From contig NZ_NINW01000046.1 of assembly GCF_002188465.1 (NCBI RefSeq), positions 1 through 64,000 on the forward strand: DNA of 64,000 nt, given 5' to 3'. The position numbers and the translations under genes are program-made. The notes beneath the pieces are model-generated. The model had not been told where the DNA came from and did no database searches. It worked only from the letters and a program-made list of their open reading frames with translations. This DNA comes from Pigmentiphaga sp. NML080357. GTDB taxonomy: Bacteria; Pseudomonadota; Gammaproteobacteria; Burkholderiales; Burkholderiaceae_B. Shown here piece by piece: positions 48,084 through 56,102 of this stretch (position 1 is its first letter; the number at the start of each line of letters is the position of its first letter).

Positions 48084-49004
48084 TCAGCGCTTGGCCGGCG
48101 CCAGGATGCCATCGGGCTTGAAAGCCAGCACCAGGGCCATCAGCACGTAGATCAGCATGGAGGCCAGTGCCGGGCCGACGGCATTGGCGGAGGCAGGCCC
48201 CATGAAGGCGCCCAGCAGTTGCGGGATGTAGGCGCGGCCCAGGGTATCGATGACGGCGATCACCACGGCCGCGACCAGCGCGCCGCGGATCGAGCCGATG
48301 CCGCCCACCACGATCACCACCAGCGCCAGGATCAGCACCGGCTCGCCCATGCCCGACTGCACCGACAGGATCGGCCCCGCCAACGCGCCGGCCAGCCCCG
48401 CGAGGCCGGCCCCCAGCATGAACAGCAGCTTCTTCAGCAGGTCGATGTTGACGCCCAGGACGCTGACCATGGACGAATTGCTGGCGCCCGCGCGGATCAG
48501 CATGCCGAAGCGGGTTTTCTGGATCAGGAACCATGCGCCCAGCGCGACCAGCACGCCCACGGCGATGATGAGGATGCGGTAGACCGGGTACGGCGAACCG
48601 AAGATCGTCACCGCGCCTTCCAGGCTGGGCGGAATGGCGGCGTAGTACGGCCGGTTGCCGAACATGACGATGGCCAGTTCGTTGAAGAACATCATCAGGC
48701 CGAAGGTGGCCAGCACCTGGTAGAGGTGGTCGTGCCGGTACAGGGGCTTGGCCACCAGGTGTTCCAGCAGCAGGCCGACCAGGCCGGCCGAGACGATGGC
48801 CGCGACGATTGCGAACGCGAACGAGCCGCTGGCGTTGTAGCTGGCCGCGCCGATGAAGGCGCCCACCATGTACAGCGAGCCGTGCGCCAGGTTGATGAAA
48901 TTCATGATGCCGAAGATCAGGGTCAACCCCGACGACAGCAGGAACAACAGCACGCCCAACTGCAAGCCGTTGAGCAACTGCGAAAGAAACAGAGAACTAT
49001 TCAT
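48084..49004 (-). CDS. livH: Branched-chain-type ABC transporter permease LivH
   Basis: 306 residues with about 8 helices. SGLTLIFGIMNFINLAHGSLYMVGAF and VVGGIGSIRGALVAAVVI are diagnostic. The ATG at 49004 is the natural start (MNSSLFLSQLLNGLQLG). An intergenic palindromic repeat (R4) separates it from the upstream binding-protein gene. Confidence 0.93.
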   Translation of the reverse strand: MNSSLFLSQLLNGLQLGVLLFLLSSGLTLIFGIMNFINLAHGSLYMVGAFIGAASYNASGSFAFAIVAAIVSAGLVGLLLEHLVAKPLYRHDHLYQVLATFGLMMFFNELAIVMFGNRPYYAAIPPSLEGAVTIFGSPYPVYRILIIAVGVLVALGAWFLIQKTRFGMLIRAGASNSSMVSVLGVNIDLLKKLLFMLGAGLAGLAGALAGPILSVQSGMGEPVLILALVVIVVGGIGSIRGALVAAVVIAVIDTLGRAYIPQLLGAFMGPASANAVGPALASMLIYVLMALVLAFKPDGILAPAKR

Positions 49005-49028
49005 GAGCCTTCCGTAACAAACATCACC

Positions 49029-49114
49029 AGCCCCCAGACGGGGCCTGGCGGAGTCGGGCTCCGCCCGCCCGCCAGGCCGCCCCCTGGGGGGCGCGCGCAG
49101 CGCGTAGGGGGGCC
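49029..49114. repeat. Palindromic intergenic repeat, copy R4, inside the liv operon
   Basis: CCCCAGACGGGGCC, GGCGGAGTCGGGCTCCGCC, CCCCCTGGGGGG and GCGCGCAGCGCGTAGGGGGG occupy nearly all of the 110-base gap between the binding-protein stop (49115) and livH. In transcript sense it directly follows the stop codon and can fold strongly. Confidence 0.7.
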
Positions 49115-50281
49115 CTACATTTTGCACTCGGCGACGTAGGCGTCCTGATGGTCGGTCAGGACCTGGGCCAATTGCTTATACGTGATTTTCCCGCCTTCCT
49201 GCACGACCTGGTATGCGTAGAAGTGCTGAATCGGCATATTGTTGCTGTTGAAGGCGAACTTGCCGCGCACGGTCGGGAATTCCGCGCCCGCTTTCTTGAC
49301 GGCCGCGGCGAAAGCCTTGTTGTCGTTCACCTTGCCGCCCAGGCTGGCGACGGCCGCGTTGAGCAGGTTGGCGGCATCGTAGCCGTTGACCGAGAACTCC
49401 GTCGGGGTGCGCTTGTACTTGGCCTCGTAGGCCTCGACGAATTTCTTGTTGGCCGGGTTGTCGAGGGTGGGTGCCCACGGCGTGCCGTAGATGGCGCCCA
49501 CGGCCTGTTCTTTCAGCGCCGCGACCGAGTTGGCATCGATCAGGCTTTCCGAGAAGAACGGCAGCTTGCCCATCAGGCCGGCCTGGTTCAACTGGCGCGT
49601 GAAGTTGATGCCGATGCCGCCGGTGTAGAACACGAACAGCGCGTCGGGCTTGGCGTTCTGCGCGGCCGCGATCTCGGCCGCGTAGTCGAGCTGGCCCAGC
49701 GGCGTATAGACTTCGTTGGCGACCTTGCCGCCATAGAAGCGCTTGAAGCCGTTGAGCTTGTCCTTGCCGGCCTGGTAGTTCGAGGTCATCAGGTAGACGT
49801 TCTTGTAGCCCTGGTCCTTGACGTACTTGCCCATGGCTTCCGACATGCCGTCGTTCTGCCATCCCAGCACGAACAGGTTGGGCAGGCATGCCTTGCCGGC
49901 GATCGGCGCGGGACCGGCATTGGTGGACAGCGCCACCACGCCCGCGTCCTTCAGGCGGCGGGTCTCGGCCATCAGCACGTTGGAAAAGCCCAGGCCGACA
50001 ATGGCGTTGACCTTGTCGCGCTCGATGAACTTCTGCACGATCTGCGCGCCCACGTCGGGCTTGAGCTGGTCGTCCTCGCGCAGCACGGTGACGGGCTGGC
50101 CGCCGAACTTGCCGCCCAGTTGCTCCAGCGCCAGCATGAAGCCGTCGTACTGGTCCTGGCCCAGCGCGGCCATCGGCCCCGACAGCACGCCCGAAAAGCC
50201 GATCCTGACTTCGGCCTGCGCCGCGCCGGCGGCCAGAGTGGCCGCCAGAGCCAGGGCCAGCGTCGTTTTCTTCATCATCAT
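49115..50281 (-). CDS. Branched-chain-type ABC transporter periplasmic binding protein, copy 3
   Basis: 388 residues. Signal peptide MMMKKTTLALALAATLAAG to AQA, then EVRIGFSGVLSGPMAALGQD. It is the cognate binding protein of the downstream livHMGF genes and is paralogous to the two orphan copies at 24.4 and 25.7 kb. The start has several possible Met codons (50281 to 50275). Its transcript ends at, or passes through, repeat R4. Confidence 0.93.
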   Translation of the reverse strand: MMMKKTTLALALAATLAAGAAQAEVRIGFSGVLSGPMAALGQDQYDGFMLALEQLGGKFGGQPVTVLREDDQLKPDVGAQIVQKFIERDKVNAIVGLGFSNVLMAETRRLKDAGVVALSTNAGPAPIAGKACLPNLFVLGWQNDGMSEAMGKYVKDQGYKNVYLMTSNYQAGKDKLNGFKRFYGGKVANEVYTPLGQLDYAAEIAAAQNAKPDALFVFYTGGIGINFTRQLNQAGLMGKLPFFSESLIDANSVAALKEQAVGAIYGTPWAPTLDNPANKKFVEAYEAKYKRTPTEFSVNGYDAANLLNAAVASLGGKVNDNKAFAAAVKKAGAEFPTVRGKFAFNSNNMPIQHFYAYQVVQEGGKITYKQLAQVLTDHQDAYVAECKM

Positions 50282-50319
50282 TATTGGTGTCTCCTGCTAC
50301 TGGAAAAGTACGGAACGCG

Positions 50320-50511
50320 CTAGCGCCCGAGCGCCTTGGCGGTTTTCCCGCCAATGCCGAAATTCGTCTTGGGCACTTCGACGAGAACCACCCGCACCGA
50401 TTCGCGCGGCGCGCCGATGGCGCGGTGGGTGGCCTCGGTCAGTTCCTCGATCAGAGCCGCCCGCTGTTCGTCGGTCCGGCCCTCCATCATCTGCACGGAA
50501 ATGATAGGCAT
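50320..50511 (-). CDS. 4-oxalocrotonate tautomerase family enzyme
   Basis: 63 residues. The start MPIISVQMMEGRTDEQ gives the catalytic Pro1 after Met removal, with Arg11 and the late NFGIGG (Phe50 region) also present, and the length is canonical for 4-OT (XylH/DmpI). It isomerises 2-hydroxymuconate to 2-oxo-3-hexenedioate. This links the upstream semialdehyde dehydrogenase to the decarboxylase in cluster A. Confidence 0.93.
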   Translation of the reverse strand: MPIISVQMMEGRTDEQRAALIEELTEATHRAIGAPRESVRVVLVEVPKTNFGIGGKTAKALGR

Positions 50512-50545
50512 GCATGCTCTCCTTGGAGCGTCTTGAAGCGTGGAC

Positions 50546-52000
50546 TCAGAGCTTCACGCAAACGTTGCGCAGCTCGGTGTAGAACTCCAGCGAATGTACC
50601 CCGCCCTCGCGCCCGATGCCGGATTGCTTGGCACCGCCGAACGAAGTGCGCAGGTCGCGCAGGAACCAGGAATTGACCCAGCAGATGCCCACGTTCAGGG
50701 CCTTGCCCAGGCGGTGCGCGGTGCCGACGTTCTGCGTCCAGACCGTGGCGGCCAGGCCGTAGGGTGTGGCATTGGCCAGGTTGATGACCTCTTCCTCGGT
50801 GTCGAAGGGCTGGATGTGGCAGCAGGGGCCGAAGATTTCCTCGCGCACGACGGCGGCGGTTTCGGGCAGGCCGGTCCAGATGGTCGGCTGCACCCAGGCG
50901 CCCTCGGCCATCTTGCCGGGCATGTCGGGCACGCCGCCGCCGGTCACGATGGTGGCGCCCTCCTCGCGCGCCTTGGCGTAGTAGCCCAGCACCTTCTCGC
51001 GGTGGACCTGCGAGACCAGCGGACCGAAATTGGTGGCGTGATCGTTCGGGTCGCCCAGCTTGAACGACTCGGCCTTGGCCTTCAGCGCGGCCACGAACTT
51101 CTCGAAGATCGGGCGCTGCACGTAGACGCGCTCCGTGCCCAGGCAGACCTGGCCGCTGTTCTCGAAGGCGGCACGGGCGATGCCGGCCACGGCCTTGTCG
51201 AAGTCGGCGTCGGCGAACACGATGCCGGGGTTCTTGCCCCCCAGTTCGAAGGAAACCGGGCGCACGCCGTTGGCGGCGGCCTTCATGATGACCTCGCCGG
51301 TACGGGTTTCACCGGTGAAAGTGATGCCATCGACGTCGGGATGCGAGGTCAGGAATTCGCCAGCGGAATCCGGGCCGAAGCCATGCACGACGTTGTAGAC
51401 GCCCGGCGGCACGCCGACCTCATTCATCACTTCGCCCAGCAGCGTGGCCGTGGCGGGGGTTTCTTCCGAGGGCTTGACCACCACGGTGTTGCCGCAGGCC
51501 AGTGCCGGCCCCACCTTCCAGGTCATCAGCAGCAGCGGCAGGTTCCACGGGCAGACCACGCCGATCACGCCGCGCGGCACGCGCACCGAGTAGTTGAGCG
51601 CGAAGCCATTGTCGGGCGTTTCCATCTCGAAGGTTTCGCCAGGCACGTTGCGGATCAGGTCGGCGAACACCTTGAAGTTGGCGGCGCCGCGGGGAATGTC
51701 CACGTGGCTGGCCAGCACGTGGGGCTTGCCGGTGTCGGCCATCTCGGCCGCCAGGAAATCGTCGAAGCGGCGGTTGATGCCATCGGCGATGGCATGCAGC
51801 ATCTCGACGCGCTGCTGCACCTTCATCGTGGCCCAGGGGCCGGACAAGGCGGCGCGCGCGGCCTTCACGGCGGCATCCACCTCGGCGCGGCCGGCCTCGT
51901 AGACCGGCCCGATCAGGCTGTTGTCGACCGGATTGCGGTTCTCGAAGGTCTTGCCGGTGGCGACCCACTGGCCGTTGATGAAGTTCTTGAACTCGTTCAT
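50546..52000 (-). CDS. 2-hydroxymuconic semialdehyde dehydrogenase
   Basis: 484 residues of the ALDH superfamily. Catalytic Cys286 in NSGQVCLGTERVY and Glu in FELGGKNPGIVF are present. The ATG at 52000 has GGAGAGG at good spacing. Placed between a tautomerase and an extradiol dioxygenase, it fits the XylG/DmpC role, oxidising 2-hydroxymuconic semialdehyde to 2-hydroxymuconate. It is a close paralog of the 20.3-kb enzyme. Confidence 0.9.
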   Translation of the reverse strand: MNEFKNFINGQWVATGKTFENRNPVDNSLIGPVYEAGRAEVDAAVKAARAALSGPWATMKVQQRVEMLHAIADGINRRFDDFLAAEMADTGKPHVLASHVDIPRGAANFKVFADLIRNVPGETFEMETPDNGFALNYSVRVPRGVIGVVCPWNLPLLLMTWKVGPALACGNTVVVKPSEETPATATLLGEVMNEVGVPPGVYNVVHGFGPDSAGEFLTSHPDVDGITFTGETRTGEVIMKAAANGVRPVSFELGGKNPGIVFADADFDKAVAGIARAAFENSGQVCLGTERVYVQRPIFEKFVAALKAKAESFKLGDPNDHATNFGPLVSQVHREKVLGYYAKAREEGATIVTGGGVPDMPGKMAEGAWVQPTIWTGLPETAAVVREEIFGPCCHIQPFDTEEEVINLANATPYGLAATVWTQNVGTAHRLGKALNVGICWVNSWFLRDLRTSFGGAKQSGIGREGGVHSLEFYTELRNVCVKL

Positions 52001-52031
52001 GAATGCCTCTCCGTTCAATGCGGGGGATGAT

Positions 52032-52733
52032 TTAGATGACTTCGTTGAATTCGGGATCGCCGTCGCACAGGTATTCCCACATGCGTTCGTAGATGCGGCC
52101 GGCCCAGGTGGCGCGGCGCTCGCACTCCTCCGGCGACAGCACCGGGCCGCCGGCCAGGCCGGCGGCGCGCAGTTGCAGCTCGATGCGCGCCGCGTCTTCC
52201 AGGTACCAGGTCAGCGTCACGGCCTGCTCGAGACCGGCCGCGGCCACCACCGCGCCATTGCCGCGCATCACCACCGCGGGCGCCTGGCCCATCGCGGCGG
52301 CGACACCGGCCGCCTGTTCCTCGGTGCGCACCAGTTGCGGGTCGTCCCACAAAGGCACGCCGGGCGAGAAATACGAGCCCATGCCGTGGCGCGGCGCGGG
52401 CGTGACGCCGGCGCTGGAAAGCGTCATCACGTCGCGCGGCATGCTACGGATCACGGCGCCGACGTCTTCCCGCAGGCGGTAAATATGCTGATGGATGCGG
52501 ACTTCGCCGAGAACGCCTTCGGGCAGCTCTCCGTGGACGGGAACCACCGTCCCTGCCTCGTGCGGCGCAATCATGCCCATGGGCTTGGCAGCGCAGACGA
52601 GGAAATGATCTTTGTCCAGGCGCAGGCTGCAGTGGCCGTACGCGTGGGCCAGGTTGGCACGCGCCAGGGCGCGGGCCGCCGCCCGCACCAAGCTTTGCTG
52701 GCGCGGGGTCGGCACGATGGAGGGCGCGCTCAA
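52032..52733 (-). CDS. Class II aldolase/adducin-fold protein, possible ring-fission-product decarboxylase
   Basis: About 233 residues. The fold is shown by NLAHAYGHCSLRLDKDHFLVCAA, VLGEVRIHQHIYRLREDVGAVI and PAVVMRGNGAVVAAAGLEQAV. The TTG at 52733 overlaps the extradiol stop (TTGA) and is the likely start; a GTG at 52718 is an alternative. Family members such as CmtD and DhbB decarboxylate carboxylated ring-fission products. Here, however, the metal HxH motif is RSM (AVIRSMPRD) and RGHG is RGNG, so the usual metal site is lost. Function is therefore uncertain. Confidence 0.75.
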   Translation of the reverse strand: MSAPSIVPTPRQQSLVRAAARALARANLAHAYGHCSLRLDKDHFLVCAAKPMGMIAPHEAGTVVPVHGELPEGVLGEVRIHQHIYRLREDVGAVIRSMPRDVMTLSSAGVTPAPRHGMGSYFSPGVPLWDDPQLVRTEEQAAGVAAAMGQAPAVVMRGNGAVVAAAGLEQAVTLTWYLEDAARIELQLRAAGLAGGPVLSPEECERRATWAGRIYERMWEYLCDGDPEFNEVI

Positions 52734-53617
52734 GACTTGAACTCCGGAATGTCGGGTTTGGAGCCCCACATGCAGAACCCCGTGGGATCGGCCGGGAAAT
52801 TGCGCGGACGATAGTTCTTCTCGTCTTCCTCAGTGATGAGGCGCACGCCCGTCGAATACTCGTAGATCATGCCATCCGGGCCTTCGAAGTACAGGAAGAT
52901 GGCGCTCGACGTCGGATGACGGCCCGGTCCGAAGCGGATGGGAATGCCCTTTTCCTGCAGCACGTAGAAGGCACGCATGATGTCGTCGATGCTTTCTACT
53001 TGGTGATTGATGTGCTGCACGCCCGGATAGGCGGAAGGGAAGAGCGCGATCTTGTGGTGTACCTCGTCGATGCGCAGCAGCGGCGCTTCGTCGATGCGCA
53101 GCAGCGGCGCTTCGCCGATGCGGTCGCTGACCTTGGCGCTCAGCAGGCGCGTCCAGAAAACTTCGTCGCGCCGCGCGTCCAGCGTGCGCAGCCCGATATG
53201 GCTGAACCCCGTGATGCCCGCATCCCGCGAAGGGAAGTAGCGGCGGCCGCTATGCAGGGGCGCATATACGAGGTCGACGCTGTTCCCCGAGGGGTCCTTG
53301 AAGTTGATGAACTCGCGGACATAGCGCTGCTCGGCTTCGGCGGCCTTGCCGCGCGTGGCCTGGTAACCCGCCCGCTCCAGTTGCTCCAAGGCCTGCTCGA
53401 GCTCTTCAGGAGTGTCGACTTCAAAGCCCGTGGTGTGATCGCGGGGATCGCCTTCGAAATAGCAGAGCGTGTGATCCCGGCTGTCCGACTTGAAGTAAAC
53501 GGCCTTGCCTTCGCGCCGCGCCACTTGCAGGCCCAGGATCTCCGTGGCGTAGCGAACGGCGCCGTCCAGGTCGGGCGTGCCGAGCCGCACGTAGCGGATG
53601 TCGTGTAGATGAATCAC
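52730..53617 (-). CDS. Type I extradiol dioxygenase (VOC superfamily), cluster C
   Basis: 295 residues in two VOC domains. The likely metal ligands are His in GFSHIGLRTLD, His in GVQHINHQVE and Glu in MIYEYSTG; GPGRHPTSSAIFLYFEGPDG is a typical active-site block. The GTG at 53617 has GGGAGA upstream; a Met at 53680 is less likely. Ring cleavage of a catechol is indicated; with the downstream aldolase-fold gene the substrate may be a carboxylated catechol. The protein carries an exact eight-residue tandem duplication (EAPLLRID twice). Confidence 0.87.
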   Translation of the reverse strand: MIHLHDIRYVRLGTPDLDGAVRYATEILGLQVARREGKAVYFKSDSRDHTLCYFEGDPRDHTTGFEVDTPEELEQALEQLERAGYQATRGKAAEAEQRYVREFINFKDPSGNSVDLVYAPLHSGRRYFPSRDAGITGFSHIGLRTLDARRDEVFWTRLLSAKVSDRIGEAPLLRIDEAPLLRIDEVHHKIALFPSAYPGVQHINHQVESIDDIMRAFYVLQEKGIPIRFGPGRHPTSSAIFLYFEGPDGMIYEYSTGVRLITEEDEKNYRPRNFPADPTGFCMWGSKPDIPEFKS

Positions 53618-53678
53618 CAATGTCTCCCAGCTTGGGCCTAGAGGCCCGCCATCTTTCGTAGCGAACACAATACGCCAC

Positions 53679-53713
53679 AAAATCTCGGTTGAAAATATTT
53701 TTATCGAGATTTT
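53679..53713. promoter_or_regulatory. Inverted repeat between cluster C operon and GntR gene
   Basis: AAAATCTCG (53679-53687) and CGAGATTTT (53705-53713) are perfect 9-base arms 17 bases apart, in the AT-rich divergent region. This would fit a GntR/FCD dimer site or two half-sites. It lies 62 bases upstream of the extradiol start. Confidence 0.45.
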
Positions 53714-53810
53714 ATGGTTTTCCCTAATGCTGACGGTTTTACTCGATAATCCACTAGAATTTCACCAGTAAACAACGAGAGGGGGCAATAAGCCGCCCGT
53801 ACCATCAGAC

Positions 53811-54557
53811 ATGCCTGGAAGCCCATTGGAACTGCCCCCGCTGGCTCACTCGGCCACCCCCACTACGCTGGTCGGGACGGCTTACGCGGCATTGCGCCGC
53901 GACATCATCGAAGGCCGGCTCGCCCCGGGTTCGCGCCTGCGCGTCGAGCATTTGAAAGATTCGTACGGCGTGGGGGCCGGCACGCTGCGCGAAGCCCTGT
54001 CGCTGCTCGTCTCAGACGCCCTGGTGGTCTCCCAGGGGCAGCGCGGCTTCCACGTAACGCCGATTTCGATGGAGGATTTCTACGACATCACGCGCAACCG
54101 CATCCTGCTGGAATGCGAAGCGCTGCGCCAGGCCATCCAAACCGGCGACGACGTCTGGGAAAGCCGCATCATCGCTGCCTTCCATCGGCTGAGCCGGGCC
54201 GAGGAGCGACTCGCCTCCAATCCAATCAATCGCTTCGACGAATGGGAAGACCGCAACCGGGAATTCCATCAAGCGCTGATCAGCGCCTGCACCTCGCGCT
54301 GGATGCACCACTTCCTCGGCATCCTGTACCAGCAGGCCGAGCGCTACCGCCGGCTGGTCGTCACCCGCAAGCCCATCCCGCGCGACGTGCATGACGAACA
54401 TCGCGCCATCCTGGAAGCCGCCTTGGCTCGGGACGCAGATCGCGCCAGCGCCCTGCTGGCCGACCACATCAGCACGACCTACGAGGCCGTCAAGCACCTG
54501 CCTCCGGACCTCTTCACCAACCACGGACAGGCAGCGGAAAGCGCACCGGCCGCCTGA
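53811..54557 (+). CDS. GntR-family (FadR/FCD) transcriptional regulator
   Basis: 248 residues. The winged HTH has AYAALRRDIIEGRLAPGSRLRVEHLKDSYGVGAGTLREALSLLVSDALV; the all-helical FCD ligand domain has ILLECEALRQAI, EWEDRNREFHQAL and the metal-type His in HDEHRAILEAAL. It is divergent from the cluster C operon and is its likely regulator, with a pathway acid as effector. A strong terminator follows. Confidence 0.92.
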   Translation: MPGSPLELPPLAHSATPTTLVGTAYAALRRDIIEGRLAPGSRLRVEHLKDSYGVGAGTLREALSLLVSDALVVSQGQRGFHVTPISMEDFYDITRNRILLECEALRQAIQTGDDVWESRIIAAFHRLSRAEERLASNPINRFDEWEDRNREFHQALISACTSRWMHHFLGILYQQAERYRRLVVTRKPIPRDVHDEHRAILEAALARDADRASALLADHISTTYEAVKHLPPDLFTNHGQAAESAPAA

Positions 54558-54572
54558 GGCGGGCGACCTTGC

Positions 54573-54614
54573 AAAAAAAAAGGACGATGCCTGGAGAGGC
54601 GTCGTCCTTTTTTC
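54573..54614. terminator. Bidirectional terminator between GntR and reductase genes
   Basis: An A-run plus GGACGATGCC pairs with GGCGTCGTCC plus a T-run (one mismatch pair). With A- and T-runs on both sides it can end both the rightward GntR transcript and the leftward cluster D transcript. Confidence 0.88.
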
Positions 54615-54656
54615 GCTTCGGCAGTGGCGGCCCGCACGGTGGCCGCCCAGGCATGA

Positions 54657-55613
54657 TCAAAGATCCAGCACCAGCTTGCTTCCCTTGCAACCCGAGACGC
54701 AGACCATCATGGTCTTGTTCGACTCACGCTCGCGCTCGGTCAGCACCGAATCCCGATGGTCGGGGATGCCGTCCAGCACGGCGGTCTCGCAGGCGCCACA
54801 CACCCCTTCGCGGCAGCTGTAGTCGGCATCGATGCCCGCTTCCAGCAGCGCATCGAGCAGCGACATGCCGGCCGGCACGTCGATGACCTTGCCGGACTTG
54901 GCCAGCTCGACCTGGTAGCTGCCCTCTTGCGAGGCCGTCACCTCGCCCGCGGCGGCAAAGCGTTCGATGTGGACGTTGGGATAACCCAATTCCTTGCAGG
55001 CGGCCTCGAAGGCGTCCAGCATGGGCGTGGGACCGCAGCAATAGAAGTGCGTATCGGCCGGATGCGAGGCCAGCAGCTCGCGCAGGTTCGGCGGACCGCC
55101 CGCCTCGTCGTCGAAGCGCAGCGTGACCTTGCCGCCGGAGGCGACGAGCTCATCGACGAAGGCGGCCTCTTTGCGGCTGCGGGCGCAATAAATCAACTCG
55201 ACCGGCTTGCCGATGTCGCGCAGCCGGTTGTACATGCAGAAAATGGGCGTCACGCCGATGCCGCCGGCCAGCAGCACCGATTTGGGCGCCGACTCGTCCA
55301 GCTCGAAGTTGTTTCGCGGCGGCGCGATCTTGATGGTCGATCCCACGCGCAGCTGCTCGTGCACGAAGCGCGAGCCCCCCCGGCTATTACGGTCGTTCAG
55401 CACCCCGACCACATAGCGATGGCGCTCTTGCGGCGAATTGAAAAGCGAGTAGCTGCGCACGAGGCCGTTGGGCAGATGCAGGTCGATGTGGGAACCGGCC
55501 TCGAAAGGCGGCAGTTCATCGCCAGTGGGCGAGCGGAGCTCGACACTGACAATGCCCTGCGCTTCAAGGCGGATGGTGTGAACCAAAACCGTTAGGAGTG
55601 AGCTGCTGTTCAT
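54657..55613 (-). CDS. Phthalate dioxygenase reductase-type oxygenase reductase (flavin + 2Fe-2S)
   Basis: 318 residues. The flavin-binding motif VRSYSLFNSPQE, the NAD-binding VLLAGGIGVTPIFCMYNRL and the plant-type 2Fe-2S motif CREGVCGACETAVLDG with a distant CVSGCKG Cys give the class IA (VanB/PDR) order: flavin, NAD, ferredoxin. It passes electrons from NADH to a Rieske oxygenase. The obvious partner is the Rieske enzyme at 56.1 kb in the same operon. It is the last gene of cluster D. Confidence 0.93.
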   Translation of the reverse strand: MNSSSLLTVLVHTIRLEAQGIVSVELRSPTGDELPPFEAGSHIDLHLPNGLVRSYSLFNSPQERHRYVVGVLNDRNSRGGSRFVHEQLRVGSTIKIAPPRNNFELDESAPKSVLLAGGIGVTPIFCMYNRLRDIGKPVELIYCARSRKEAAFVDELVASGGKVTLRFDDEAGGPPNLRELLASHPADTHFYCCGPTPMLDAFEAACKELGYPNVHIERFAAAGEVTASQEGSYQVELAKSGKVIDVPAGMSLLDALLEAGIDADYSCREGVCGACETAVLDGIPDHRDSVLTERERESNKTMMVCVSGCKGSKLVLDL

Positions 55614-55633
55614 GAAGGGTCAACAAAAAGCGG

Positions 55634-56053
55634 TTATGCGTCGGCACGCAGGGCGATGTCGAGCCGCGCGAAGGCGTCGATCTCCACGGTCAGCCCGGGG
55701 AAGACGAGGCCACGCACCTCGACCAACGTGGAACACGGATAAGGCGACCGGAAGAACTCCTTGCGGGCCCGCCCGACTTCCTCCTTGTCCTGGATGCTCG
55801 TCACGTAAATCACCAGTTTATAAATATTTTGCACCCCTCCGCCAGCCGCCTCGACCAAAGCGCGGATTTTGCCCAGCACAATAAGGGTTTGTTCGTAGGT
55901 GCTCAGCGGGGCGGCTGCGGTCGACTCCGGGTTGGCGGTCATGCCCGACATGGCGATCTCGTTGCCCAGGACCAGGCAGTTGGACCAGGTCGCCGTCTCG
56001 CGCTCGGGCACGGACGGCGCGACCACGCGCCGGGCTACGCTAGCTTGATTCAT
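55634..56053 (-). CDS. RidA/YjgF-family protein, possible 2-aminomuconate deaminase
   Basis: 139 residues. The RidA barrel is shown by CLVLGNEIAMSGMTANPESTAA, ALVEAAGGGVQNIYKLVIYVTSIQDKEEVGRARKEFF and LVEVRGLVFPGLTVEIDAFA; the conserved Arg is in VEVRGL. GGAGG precedes the ATG at 56053. RidA proteins hydrolyse enamines/imines, and one branch is the 2-aminomuconate deaminase of aminophenol routes (AmnD/NbaF). In an oxygenase operon that role or a related deamination is plausible. Confidence 0.85.
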   Translation of the reverse strand: MNQASVARRVVAPSVPERETATWSNCLVLGNEIAMSGMTANPESTAAAPLSTYEQTLIVLGKIRALVEAAGGGVQNIYKLVIYVTSIQDKEEVGRARKEFFRSPYPCSTLVEVRGLVFPGLTVEIDAFARLDIALRADA

Positions 56054-56102
56054 CGCGTCCTCCGTTGGCGGAGGCGATTCCCCAGACGGGGAATCGCCCC
56101 TC

